Shown here piece by piece: positions 18,326 to 27,080 of a stretch of 64,000 bases of DNA. The number at the start of each line of letters is the position of its first letter. Within the stretch, counting starts at the first letter, position 1. The position numbers were made by a program, and so were the translations under genes. The notes below the pieces were generated by a model that was given only the letters and a program-made list of their open reading frames with translations, ran no database searches and was not told where the DNA came from. The stretch is taken from positions 519,001 to 583,000 of the forward strand of contig NZ_JAGGNA010000001.1 in the NCBI RefSeq assembly GCF_017875765.1. The letters run 5' to 3'. This DNA comes from Flavobacterium sp. CG_23.5. GTDB taxonomy: Bacteria; Bacteroidota; Bacteroidia; Flavobacteriales; Flavobacteriaceae.

Positions 18326-18811
18326 GTGATAGGAAATGACATTGTAGATTTGGCTTTAGCCCGAAAAGAAAGCAATTGGCAACGGAAAGGATTTTTGGAT
18401 AAAATTTTTACCAAAAAAGAACAATTGCTTATTTCTAATTCCAAAAATCCAGAAATTATGGTTTGGAATTTATGGACAAGGAAAGAAGCCGCGTATAAAA
18501 TCTACAATCGCCAGACCGGTATTCGTGGATATTTTCCTATTCAATTAGATTGTTTTTACGAAAGTGAAAATCTGGGTATCGTTTCTTGTAATGGAAACAC
18601 CTATTACACGCAAACTAAAATTTCAGTTGATTGTATTTATACCATTGCAGTAACCGAAAAAGACTATTTGAATCAAATTATAAATTTAGATTCGGAAACT
18701 AAAATCATTAAAAGGAATGGAATTCCATTTATAAGGGACGAATTGACTAAACTTTCAAGGCCCGTTTCGATTTCTCATCACGGGCGTTTTTGGATGGGAA
18801 TTACAATTTGA
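18326..18811 (+). CDS. 4'-phosphopantetheinyl transferase family protein
   Basis: The start is GTG (18326). The first motif IGNDIVDL contains the Mg-binding Asp5, and WTRKEAAYK (residues 50-58) is the conserved WxxKEA motif. At 161 aa it is longer than AcpS (about 120) and shorter than Sfp (about 220). It should attach the phosphopantetheine arm to Ser41 of the neighbouring carrier protein. It closes the type III PKS locus; a convergent gene lies 17 bp downstream. Confidence 0.85.
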   Translation: MIGNDIVDLALARKESNWQRKGFLDKIFTKKEQLLISNSKNPEIMVWNLWTRKEAAYKIYNRQTGIRGYFPIQLDCFYESENLGIVSCNGNTYYTQTKISVDCIYTIAVTEKDYLNQIINLDSETKIIKRNGIPFIRDELTKLSRPVSISHHGRFWMGITI

Positions 18812-18827
18812 TTTTCAAATAATTATT

Positions 18828-19424
18828 TTATTTAATACCCAATCTAGATTTTAATTTTAAGAATAATAAAGCAATTCTATAAGCATCTTCTGAGGAAGAA
18901 TTTCGATCACTTTTTGGTAGATTATATATGCCGCTTAATTCGTCTAATGAGAATTGTTTATTATTAATGTCTTCGAGTTTACGGTACATTACATCAATAT
19001 CCAAAGCTTCGTTTTTTAGACGGCCGCAATCTAACCTTTCCAGTGCCGCATTAATCATTTCTACGTCAAAATCAATGTGATGTCCTACCAGTACTGCATT
19101 GCCAATATAATCGACAAACAATTTTATAGCCTCAAGTTCCCCCAATTTTTTCATTTTACTTTCTACGATAAACTCGTTTGAAAGTCCATGTTCATGAAGA
19201 AATTTGTATTGTAACAGAACCGCCTCAAAATTATCTCCAATAATTACACTATTATCAATTACGGCAAAAGAACCAATTGATAATATGACATCTTTTACAG
19301 AATTTAAACCAGAAGTTTCAGTTGACAAAATGACAAATCGTTTTGATTTCTTATCAAATTTAGAAAGGTATTCTTTCCAGAATTCAGGATGTTCTTTATT
19401 TATATTTTTAAGCCAGTCTAACAT
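18828..19424 (-). CDS. DnaQ-like 3'-5' exonuclease fold protein with altered active site
   Basis: The RNase H-like exonuclease fold is clear, but the DEDDh residues are not intact. Exo I reads LSTETSGL with Ser34 in place of the metal-binding Asp, while Glu36 is kept. Exo II keeps GHHIDFD with Asp120. Exo III reads NSSSEDAYR with Asn175 where the catalytic His belongs; Asp180 is kept. I checked both substitutions at the DNA level. At 198 aa it is typical in length. It is cotranscribed with, and 1 bp after, the DUF294 gene, a common pairing. The protein may be a nucleotide sensor rather than an active nuclease. Confidence 0.8.
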   Translation of the reverse strand: MLDWLKNINKEHPEFWKEYLSKFDKKSKRFVILSTETSGLNSVKDVILSIGSFAVIDNSVIIGDNFEAVLLQYKFLHEHGLSNEFIVESKMKKLGELEAIKLFVDYIGNAVLVGHHIDFDVEMINAALERLDCGRLKNEALDIDVMYRKLEDINNKQFSLDELSGIYNLPKSDRNSSSEDAYRIALLFLKLKSRLGIK

Positions 19425-19425
19425 A

Positions 19426-21342
19426 TTAAGAAAATTGGGTGAGTTGAAATTTACTTTTAATCAATTCTTCCAATTCTTTCATTGGTGCCAACGCAGCTTT
19501 TAATTTATCCTTATCAATTTTTGATAATTCATTCAAATTTATAAATTGTCCTGAATCATCATTTTTCAAACCTTCTAATGTTCTAATTTTCGACAAAATT
19601 AAAAAAGCTTCGGCACAATTAAGATAAATCTCTGCATGTTTTGCATCAGTTATCGCTAATTGTTTGAATCTAAGGTAAGTGTTGTTAATTCCTTTTATGT
19701 CATAATTCAATACAAATAAACGAGCTCCATCAATTAATGGCATCAAAGCACGCGTTTTTATATCAAATTTATTTTTGTTTGGTCCTTCTTCTTCGACATT
19801 GAAATTTTTGAAAAAACTCAAAGGAGAGTTTTTTCTTAAGGCGTCATTTCCTAAAAAATCAAAGAATAAAGTGTTATTTTTAGCGTTTTTAAAAACAGTC
19901 GTAGTTATTGATTCTTCAATTTTTTGTTCTCCAAAGGCAATTTCATAATCAAAGAAAATACTACTTAAATCATTGCTGTTTTCACCTGGAGTATTCATCC
20001 AGCTGTTGTATTGTTTAGTCCAGTCTGTCAATGATTTACACCAAAGCATATTGCTTCCCATATGACCGTTTGGACAAAGTTCGTATCCTACTTTTTCTAG
20101 TGTTGCTGTAGTTTTTCTTCCCAATTTTAAGAAATAGTCTTTTACGTCTCTATATTTATCCGGTGAAACATCCTCAAAAATTAAAATACTATCTTGATCC
20201 GTCAATAGTAATTGTTCTTTTCTTCCTTGACTTCCTATACTTAACCAAGCAAAACGAGCAGGAGGGGAACCTAAATCTAAAATCGAGAGTTCTACTGAAC
20301 GTTTAATAATAGCCATGTTAATTTCGCTGGCAATATTACTAATATGAGAAAGCGGGATATTTTTATGAATCGAATTTTGAATAATATCAGACAAACGTTC
20401 TCGTATTTGCTTTAAATCTTTTGAAGTTTGGGAACGTTTAATTTCTTTTATTAAAACACCTGGATTACTTGCTTGCGCAATAACCAAATCTCTTTCGGAA
20501 ATAATTCCTTTTACAGCAGATTTGTTTGTACCATCCTGAGTCACACACAAATGAGTCATGTTATGTTTTAGCATAAGCAATTGAGCTTCCGCTAGGGACA
20601 CATTCTCTTGAACCGTTATCACTGGTGAAGACATTATTTGGTCTACTGATGCAGTTACAGGGAATCGACCGGTTGCAATTTTTGAACGCATATCGCTGTC
20701 GGTAACGATACCAATAGGGAAAGTATTCTCGCAAACAATGGCATTATTCATTAGCGTCTCGGTCATGAGTTGAGCAATTTCTTTGACCGTAGTACTTACT
20801 GTTGTTTTTATTGGAGAATTATTATAGTTCAGAGATTGAAAATATTGCATTTCAGATTGTTGATCAGAATAGTAAACATTATCTGAAATAAGCTTTCCTC
20901 TTAAATTTTCTTTATCTTTGGGATTAGGCGTATTTGTTGCAAAACTCTCGAGCAAAAAATTCAAAACTTCTGAATTATTGGCAACAAAAGGGCGGAAAGT
21001 GGCAATAGGAATAGCATAAACGATACTTTCTTCTCTAGCTTTGGCTGTCATCATGTAATTGTTTTTGGCAAAAAATGGACGTAAGCCAAAAATATCTCCT
21101 TCATGACATTTGTTTAGTAATGTTTCTTCGGCATCAGCTATCACGGATAAATTGATAACTCCAGAAGCTACAACATAAAAGCTGTCATGTAAAACATCAT
21201 TAATTTGGAATAATGTTTTATGTTTTTCTAAATTTACAACACGAATACTTGTAGCAATTTCAGATAATTCTTGAAAAGTCAAATGATTAAATGGTGGATA
21301 TTCCTTTAAGAAATCAGCGATGTGCTCAGCAATTGAATTCAT
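19426..21342 (-). CDS. cNMP-binding / CBS / DUF294 nucleotidyltransferase-like signalling protein
   Basis: The domain order is: a cyclic-nucleotide-binding-like domain (residues about 10-125), a CBS pair (about 170-300, with GIVTDSDMRSKI and GIISERDLVIA), a DUF294 putative nucleotidyltransferase (about 320-460, with SIGSQGRKEQLLLTDQDS resembling the GSxxRxE-DxD motif of GlnD-type enzymes) and a helical DUF294 C-terminal domain. The length is 638 aa, with no membrane segment. The partner is the exonuclease-fold protein 1 bp downstream. In related bacteria this pair is linked to cation or acetate regulation; here the target is unknown. Confidence 0.88.
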   Translation of the reverse strand: MNSIAEHIADFLKEYPPFNHLTFQELSEIATSIRVVNLEKHKTLFQINDVLHDSFYVVASGVINLSVIADAEETLLNKCHEGDIFGLRPFFAKNNYMMTAKAREESIVYAIPIATFRPFVANNSEVLNFLLESFATNTPNPKDKENLRGKLISDNVYYSDQQSEMQYFQSLNYNNSPIKTTVSTTVKEIAQLMTETLMNNAIVCENTFPIGIVTDSDMRSKIATGRFPVTASVDQIMSSPVITVQENVSLAEAQLLMLKHNMTHLCVTQDGTNKSAVKGIISERDLVIAQASNPGVLIKEIKRSQTSKDLKQIRERLSDIIQNSIHKNIPLSHISNIASEINMAIIKRSVELSILDLGSPPARFAWLSIGSQGRKEQLLLTDQDSILIFEDVSPDKYRDVKDYFLKLGRKTTATLEKVGYELCPNGHMGSNMLWCKSLTDWTKQYNSWMNTPGENSNDLSSIFFDYEIAFGEQKIEESITTTVFKNAKNNTLFFDFLGNDALRKNSPLSFFKNFNVEEEGPNKNKFDIKTRALMPLIDGARLFVLNYDIKGINNTYLRFKQLAITDAKHAEIYLNCAEAFLILSKIRTLEGLKNDDSGQFINLNELSKIDKDKLKAALAPMKELEELIKSKFQLTQFS

Positions 21343-21356
21343 AGTTCTAAAAATAG

Positions 21357-21384
21357 ATAAAGTATTGTTTGTAAAAATAACAAA
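21357..21384 (-). promoter_or_regulatory. Probable promoter of the DUF294-exonuclease operon
   Basis: On the reverse strand TTTG (21381-21384) is followed after 16 nt by TACTTTAT (21357-21364), seven of eight matches to TAnnTTTG in its fixed positions apart from the last base. It lies 15 bp before the start codon. Confidence 0.45.
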
Positions 21385-21633
21385 TTAAATATTTACAACG
21401 AAACGATAAGGAAAGGAATATTAATGATTTCTATAATAATATAAGTTTGTCTTCTAATTATAAAAAGAACGGTCGTAAAAGACGTAAAACTGTAAGTTCT
21501 TCATAGATATAAGAAAAGTCTATTTTACATAATATAAATTATAGTTCACAATTGTATTTAGTTCTAGATGAGCTAATTTAAGAGTATTGACACATAATTT
21601 AAACTACTAATTAACTTATTGGTCTACTTCAAC
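21385..21633. other. Gene-free stretch upstream of the DUF294 operon
   Basis: The 357-bp gap between the DUF294 start and the alcohol dehydrogenase stop holds only the promoter and the terminator listed separately. I see no coding frame, tRNA or repeat in the remaining 250 bp. Confidence 0.5.
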
Positions 21634-21674
21634 AAAAAAGCAGCATCTAAAATTACTTTAGATGCTGCTTTTTT
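21634..21674 (-). terminator. Strong bidirectional-type terminator after the alcohol dehydrogenase gene
   Basis: An 18-bp perfect stem (21634-21651 with 21657-21674) has a 5-nt ATTAC loop and ends in A6/T6 tracts on both sides, so it can terminate in either direction. It lies 26 bp after the dehydrogenase stop. Confidence 0.93.
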
Positions 21675-21699
21675 TTAAAACTATATAAAAAAACTATTT

Positions 21700-22755
21700 T
21701 TATTTAAGTGATTTCATATCAATTACAAATCTATATTTAACATCGTTACTTATAACACGATCATAAGCTGCATTTATATCTTGTATATTGATAAGCTCGA
21801 TGTCACTAGTAATATTATGTTTTCCACAAAAATCTAACATTTCTTGTGTTTCTTTAATACCGCCAATTAGAGAACCTGCAATACGCTTGCGTCCCATAAT
21901 TATATTTCCTCCGTGAAATGGTTTTAAAGGTTCTACAGCACCAACTAATACCATTGTTGCATCAATTTTAAGTAATCCCAAATATGGATCCATTTCATGA
22001 CCTACAGGAATGGTATTTAAAATGAAATCGAAACTGTTTTGGTGTTTTTTCATCTCTTCTTCATCTTTAGATACTAAAACTTCATGAGCACCTAGACGTT
22101 TAGCATCTTTCCCTTTACTTGGTGATGTTGTAATCATAACTACATGAGCACCTAATGCATTGGCAAATTTAACGCCCATATGACCTAATCCTCCTAAACC
22201 TATCACGCCCACTTTATCTCCTTTTTTCACTTTCCAATGACTTAAAGGCGACCAGGTTGTAATTCCAGCACATAATAAAGGTGCAGCTGCTGCTTCGTCT
22301 AAATTTTCTGGGATACGTAATACGAATTTTTCATCAACAATTACTGAAGTTGAATAACCTCCATAAGTCTGTTTGTCGGCAATATGTTTGTCTGGACTGT
22401 TATAAGTAAAGGTTGCTCCATTTTCGCAAAATTGTTCTAAATCTTGCTTGCAAGAGGAACATGTTTGGCAAGAGTCTACCATACAACCTACTCCTACTAA
22501 GTCCCCTACTTTATGAGTCTTGACACCATTTCCAACCTCCACTACTCGACCAATAATCTCATGTCCCGGCACTACTGGATAAGTTGAGCCATTCCATTCG
22601 TTTCTTACTGTATGAATGTCACTATGACACACACCGCAAAAGGTAATATCAATTTTTACATCGTCCTTTCCTACAGCTCTTCTTTCTATATCCAAAGGTT
22701 TTAAATCTGCTGTTGATGCCGTTGCACCATATGCTTTTACTGTTGTAGTTGCCAT
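21700..22755 (-). CDS. Zinc-dependent NAD(P) alcohol dehydrogenase (cinnamyl-alcohol / YahK type)
   Basis: A medium-chain dehydrogenase of 351 aa. The catalytic-zinc sites are seen in TFCGVCHSDIH and GHEIIGRV, and the structural-zinc cysteines in CMVDSCQTCSSCKQDLEQFC. The cofactor-binding GLGGLGHMGVKFA is near residue 172. It reduces aldehydes or oxidises alcohols; the family prefers NADPH and broad aldehyde substrates. The aldehyde dehydrogenase gene lies 101 bp upstream on the same strand, suggesting a joint role in aldehyde detoxification. Confidence 0.92.
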   Translation of the reverse strand: MATTTVKAYGATASTADLKPLDIERRAVGKDDVKIDITFCGVCHSDIHTVRNEWNGSTYPVVPGHEIIGRVVEVGNGVKTHKVGDLVGVGCMVDSCQTCSSCKQDLEQFCENGATFTYNSPDKHIADKQTYGGYSTSVIVDEKFVLRIPENLDEAAAAPLLCAGITTWSPLSHWKVKKGDKVGVIGLGGLGHMGVKFANALGAHVVMITTSPSKGKDAKRLGAHEVLVSKDEEEMKKHQNSFDFILNTIPVGHEMDPYLGLLKIDATMVLVGAVEPLKPFHGGNIIMGRKRIAGSLIGGIKETQEMLDFCGKHNITSDIELINIQDINAAYDRVISNDVKYRFVIDMKSLK

Positions 22756-22856
22756 AATTATGGTTTTTTTAAAATTATTTTTAATTCAATTGTTTTCTTA
22801 CGATGTTATTTATAAGCTTCGATCACAGAATATTGTATTTCTGAAACTTCTGTATA

Positions 22857-24224
22857 TTAATCAATCCAAATTGTTTTTGTATTGACAAATTCCCGAATTC
22901 CGTAAGCAGCGAGTTCTCGTCCGTATCCACTGTTTTTAATTCCTCCAAAAGGTAATCTTGGATCAGAAACCACCAATTTATTTACAAAACTGCTTCCTGC
23001 TTCCAGCCGTAAAGCTAATTTTTCTCCGCGTTCTCTATTTTTTGTGAATACTCCAGAACCTAAACCAAATTGCGAATTATTTGCCAATTCAATTGCGTGA
23101 TTGTCATCTTTTGCACGTATCACTGAGGCTACAGGACCAAAAAGTTCGTTATCAAATGCTTCCATTCCTGGTTTCAAATCAACAAGTATGCTTGCAGGAT
23201 AATAGGCGCCCTTTCCCTCGGGAATGACTCCTCCAAGAACTAAACGTCCCCCTTGTTTTATAGTTTTCTCTACTTGTGCGTGCAATTCATCTCTTAAATC
23301 TAACCTTGCCATTGGCCCATAATAGGAATCTTCGCTGGTTGGATCGCCCATTTTGGCTGCTTTCATTTTTTTTGTGAATAAAGCCAAAAACGCATCATAG
23401 ATTGCATCATGAACAATAAATCTTTTGGCTGCAATACAAGTTTGTCCATTGTTTTGCAATCTTCCCAAAGTAGCCAAATCAGTTGCTTCTTCCAAATCCA
23501 CATCATCCAAAATAATATAGGCATCACTACCACCCAATTCCATCACTGTTTTCTTTAAGTTTTGTCCTGCGATTGATGCAATCGAACGACCAGCAGCATC
23601 GCTTCCTGTAAGCGTAATGGCGGCAATATTTTTGTCTTCAATCAGTATTTTTACCTCTTTGGCATCCACATTCAAATTCATAAATACGCCTTTAGGAAAT
23701 CCTGCCTTGATGAACGCCTCTTCAATAGCAAAAGCACATCCTTGAACATTTGTAGCGTGTTTTAAAACTCCGGTATTACCTGCCATTAATGCCGGAATAG
23801 CAAACCGAATCGCCTGATAGAAAGGAAAGTTCCACGGCATTACCGCTAGAATTACCCCAATGGGCTGAAAAGTAACATAACTTTTTGTAGCCTCCGTTTT
23901 AACAGTTTCATTGGCTAACAATGTATTTGCATGTTCTGCGTAATAGCGGCAGATCCAAGCACATTTTTCAACCTCTTTGCGAGCTTGACCAATTACTTTA
24001 CCCATTTCCCTGGTCGCCAGTTGCGCGTATTCTTCCTTGTTTTCGTCAAGAACATCGGCTAGTGCATACATTAACGTGGCTCGTTCGGCAAATGTTTTTT
24101 CTTTCCAATGATGAAATTCCTTTTTTGATGCCGCTATTATTTCGAGTGCTTGACTACCAGTAATTCGATCGTATTCACTTATTTTTTCTCCCGTTGCAGG
24201 ATTGATGCCTATAGTCTTTGCCAT
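22857..24224 (-). CDS. NAD(P)-dependent aldehyde dehydrogenase (succinate-semialdehyde dehydrogenase type)
   Basis: The protein is 455 aa with the oxyanion Asn in MPWNFPFYQA (about residue 130), the general-base Glu in VMELGGSDAYI (about 229) and the catalytic Cys in NNGQTCIAAKR (about 263). The sequence resembles the GabD/Sad branch. It oxidises aldehydes to acids. The stop is followed by a 101-bp gap to the alcohol dehydrogenase gene without a hairpin, so the two may share a transcript. The true substrate is not determined. Confidence 0.9.
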   Translation of the reverse strand: MAKTIGINPATGEKISEYDRITGSQALEIIAASKKEFHHWKEKTFAERATLMYALADVLDENKEEYAQLATREMGKVIGQARKEVEKCAWICRYYAEHANTLLANETVKTEATKSYVTFQPIGVILAVMPWNFPFYQAIRFAIPALMAGNTGVLKHATNVQGCAFAIEEAFIKAGFPKGVFMNLNVDAKEVKILIEDKNIAAITLTGSDAAGRSIASIAGQNLKKTVMELGGSDAYIILDDVDLEEATDLATLGRLQNNGQTCIAAKRFIVHDAIYDAFLALFTKKMKAAKMGDPTSEDSYYGPMARLDLRDELHAQVEKTIKQGGRLVLGGVIPEGKGAYYPASILVDLKPGMEAFDNELFGPVASVIRAKDDNHAIELANNSQFGLGSGVFTKNRERGEKLALRLEAGSSFVNKLVVSDPRLPFGGIKNSGYGRELAAYGIREFVNTKTIWID

Positions 24225-24477
24225 TAGTTGTATTTTTAAGTCTCTACTGGTGTTTTATCACCGTAAAGTATAAAAGTACTAAAAAGGAGACGGAAATTTA
24301 GACACTTTTGGTTTAATTTGGCAAAGTGTTAAGCTGATTTTCTTACCAAAGTTGGAAAAAATAATATTCGCAAATCTCTATTAAGGTGATTGCTTATAAC
24401 ACACTAACTTTTAAAGAGTAGGTGAATATTTAATGCCAAATCAAATTACTAAAAAAACACTCGAATAAAAGCTGCTT

Positions 24478-24900
24478 TTACTTAGAACTTCTTAAATCAG
24501 ATAAGATTAAATGTGTTGTAGGTTCTCCATACAGCAATAGCCTATCTATAAACTGCTGTAAATGCAATTGGTCTATTAATACTACTTTCATAAAAATATT
24601 ATGCGTTCCAGTAATTCGATACACTTCATAGATTTCAGGAAATTGGTCTAATTGATCACAGAATAGAATTAATTTTCCGCTAAATAACTTAAACATAATA
24701 AAGACTTCTAAACCAAAACCAAGCTTTTTGTTATTTAGTTGAACTCCATAACCTTTGATAACTTCGGTCTCCTCTAATTTTTGAACACGTTCCCTCACGG
24801 ACGATGGACTAAGTCCTATTTGTTTACCAATTTCAACAAAAGAAGCCCTTGAATTGATTTTAAGTTTATCAATTATTTTTAAATCTATTACATCTACCAT
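24478..24900 (-). CDS. Lrp/AsnC family transcriptional regulator
   Basis: I placed the start at 24900 (MVDVIDLKIIDKLKINSRAS); the longer frame adds 35 residues without family similarity. The winged helix-turn-helix IGKQIGLSPSSVRERVQKLE lies at residues 22-41, followed by VIKGYGVQLN and a RAM/ligand-binding domain. The length of about 140 aa is typical. It is divergent from the TauE-type exporter gene, the usual layout for an Lrp regulator controlling an exporter, and may also affect the downstream dehydrogenases. Confidence 0.88.
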   Translation of the reverse strand: MVDVIDLKIIDKLKINSRASFVEIGKQIGLSPSSVRERVQKLEETEVIKGYGVQLNNKKLGFGLEVFIMFKLFSGKLILFCDQLDQFPEIYEVYRITGTHNIFMKVVLIDQLHLQQFIDRLLLYGEPTTHLILSDLRSSK

Positions 24901-25005
24901 AAATAAAGTTTTTATTACCGTAAAATTACTTTTTATAATGGAAAAATGCCAAAAAATCCGTTGATAAAATTTTAGTATAATTACCCGTTGCACTAATTTT
25001 GTCAT

Positions 25006-25725
25006 ATGGATATGATGTTAGTATTGCTTATAATTGGGATTTTCTCAGGATTTTTTATTCAAACTATTAGCGGTTTTGCAGGTGCTTTGGTTGCACTGCC
25101 TTTTTTGCTTTTTGTGATGCCTATTGCTGAAGCGGTTACTTATATCTCAATTTTCTATTTTTTATCAACACCCATATATTTTTACAAGGAATGGAAAAAT
25201 ATGGACAAAGACTTACTGAAAAAATTAGCTATAACGTCATTCATTGGAATACTTATTGGTTCCGTAGTTTTATTATATGGGCAACCTCAAATCCTAAAAA
25301 AAGCACTTGGTTTATTTATTGTTTTATTTGTTTTAAACAGTTTAATTAATAAAAATGAAAAGCAACTCGGATTCAAAATGAAATCACTTTTTGGGATTTT
25401 GGGAGGATTCTTTTCGGGTGTTTTCTCGACCGGCGGTCCTTTATATGTAATGGTTATCAAAAATGAAACGGCTGATATAAAAACTTTTCGCGCTACAATG
25501 TTTGGAATTTTGGGATTAGTTTCCGTGATGCGAATATCCGTTTTAGTATTTGAAGGAGTTTTAACAACTACTGAATTGTATAATTCAATGTATGTTTTGC
25601 CTTTTTTTATAGTAGCATTAGTATTGGGAAAAATAGTGTACTCAAAATTAAATGAGGAGTTTCTGAAAAAATTTATTTTAGCACTGCTTTTTGTGTCTGG
25701 CGCAGTTTTATTGTTCAAAAATTAA
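25006..25725 (+). CDS. TauE/SafE family anion exporter
   Basis: A 239-aa polytopic membrane protein with about 7-8 hydrophobic segments and the two family repeats; FFIQTISGFAGALVALPFLL at the start and FFSGVFSTGGPLYVMVI at mid-length are the conserved half-repeats. Members export sulfite, sulfoacetate or related anions. The start could be any of three ATGs (25006, 25012, 25015). It is divergent from the Lrp gene across 105 bp, so the Lrp protein is its likely regulator. Confidence 0.88.
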   Translation: MDMMLVLLIIGIFSGFFIQTISGFAGALVALPFLLFVMPIAEAVTYISIFYFLSTPIYFYKEWKNMDKDLLKKLAITSFIGILIGSVVLLYGQPQILKKALGLFIVLFVLNSLINKNEKQLGFKMKSLFGILGGFFSGVFSTGGPLYVMVIKNETADIKTFRATMFGILGLVSVMRISVLVFEGVLTTTELYNSMYVLPFFIVALVLGKIVYSKLNEEFLKKFILALLFVSGAVLLFKN

Positions 25726-25774
25726 TAGAAATTTGGTATTTATAATTTATTTAAGGGTACCGCTTTTAAGTTTA

Positions 25775-25802
25775 ATTGGCATCCTTAATTAATTTACCTT
25801 TG
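25775..25802 (+). promoter_or_regulatory. Promoter of the Bcr-type MFS gene
   Basis: TACCTTTG (25795-25802) is an exact TAnnTTTG match, and ATTG (25775-25778) lies 16 nt upstream as the -33 element. The TTG start codon of the transporter is 22 nt further, giving a leader of about 16 nt. Confidence 0.6.
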
Positions 25803-25824
25803 CAAAAAATTTAAAAAAGCTGTT

Positions 25825-27072
25825 TTGATTACAAATACTACTATAACAAGAACAAAATATATCCAATTAATTGTAATTCTGGGCTCTTTAACCGCACTTG
25901 GTCCGTTTTCGATCGATATGTATTTGCCAGGTTTTGCTGGAATTGCTAAAGATTTGAATACTTCGGTTGCCAATGTTTCTATGACTTTGTCGAGTTATTT
26001 TATAGGAATTTCTGCGGGTCAATTGCTTTATGGACCGTTATTGGATCGTTTTGGAAGAAAAAAACCTTTATTTATAGGCTTGTTGGTTTATATTTTAGCT
26101 TCTTTAGGTTGTGTTTTTGTTAAAGATATCGATACTTTTATTGGTTTACGTTTCATTCAGGCTGTGGGAAGTTGTGCTGCGACTGTGGCTTCTGTGTCAA
26201 TGGTTCGAGATTTATTTCCTGTGAAAGATATTCCAAAAGTATTCTCCCTATTGATGCTGGTGGTTGGGCTTTCGCCAATGTTAGCGCCAACAATTGGTGG
26301 TTATGTTACGGCTGATTATGGTTGGCATACCGTCTTTTTTATATTAATGTGTTTGGGAATTTTGATTCTTTTGGCAGCACAAATTGGTTTGCCAAATACT
26401 TATAAACCGGACACTTCGATTTCATTAAAACCAAAACCTATTATTACAAATTTTATAAATATTGTAAAAGAACCTCAGTTTTATACCTATGCTTTTACAG
26501 GAGCTGTAGCTTTCTCCGGATTATTTACTTATGTGGCGGCCTCCCCTATTTTATTTATGGATATTTTCAAAGTAGAGGCAAAAGTTTACGGTTGGATATT
26601 TGCTTTTATGTCTTTGAGTTTTATCAGTGCCAGTCAGCTAAATTCGGTATTGTTGAATAGATTTAAAAGTGAGCAAATGATTTTTGGCGCTTTAATTACA
26701 CAATCCGTTATTGTAATTTTGTTTCTTATACTTTCAATGAATGGTTTATTAGGCTTGTACGGAACGATTACTATGTTGTTTTTATTCTTGGCCTGTTTAG
26801 GAATATCTAATCCAAATACGGCGGGACTTACGCTTGCTCCTTTTTCAAGAAATGCAGGAAGCGCCTCTGCTTTGATGGGCGCTATTCAGTTGGGATTAGG
26901 CGCTTTGGCATCGTTTGCAGTTGGTGTTTTTGTCAAAAATTCTGCAGTTCCAATGGTTGTCATCATGACTGTTACCACACTTTTGGCATTAGTGATTTTG
27001 CTTATTGGAAGACGAACCATAAAAAAAGCAATTCCCACTTCTCACGATGAGGGAATTGCACTAGTTCATTAA
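25825..27072 (+). CDS. Bcr/CflA family multidrug efflux MFS transporter
   Basis: A 12-helix transporter of 415 aa. The N-terminal LGPFSIDMYLPGF is the Bcr/CflA signature, and the MFS motif YGPLLDRFGRKKPL follows helix 2. The start codon is TTG (25825), supported by the promoter just upstream and by absence of an ATG before the first helix. It exports drugs or peptides by proton antiport. It converges with the NDH-2 gene 8 bp downstream. Confidence 0.9.
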   Translation: MITNTTITRTKYIQLIVILGSLTALGPFSIDMYLPGFAGIAKDLNTSVANVSMTLSSYFIGISAGQLLYGPLLDRFGRKKPLFIGLLVYILASLGCVFVKDIDTFIGLRFIQAVGSCAATVASVSMVRDLFPVKDIPKVFSLLMLVVGLSPMLAPTIGGYVTADYGWHTVFFILMCLGILILLAAQIGLPNTYKPDTSISLKPKPIITNFINIVKEPQFYTYAFTGAVAFSGLFTYVAASPILFMDIFKVEAKVYGWIFAFMSLSFISASQLNSVLLNRFKSEQMIFGALITQSVIVILFLILSMNGLLGLYGTITMLFLFLACLGISNPNTAGLTLAPFSRNAGSASALMGAIQLGLGALASFAVGVFVKNSAVPMVVIMTVTTLLALVILLIGRRTIKKAIPTSHDEGIALVH

Positions 27073-27080
27073 TTAGTTTT

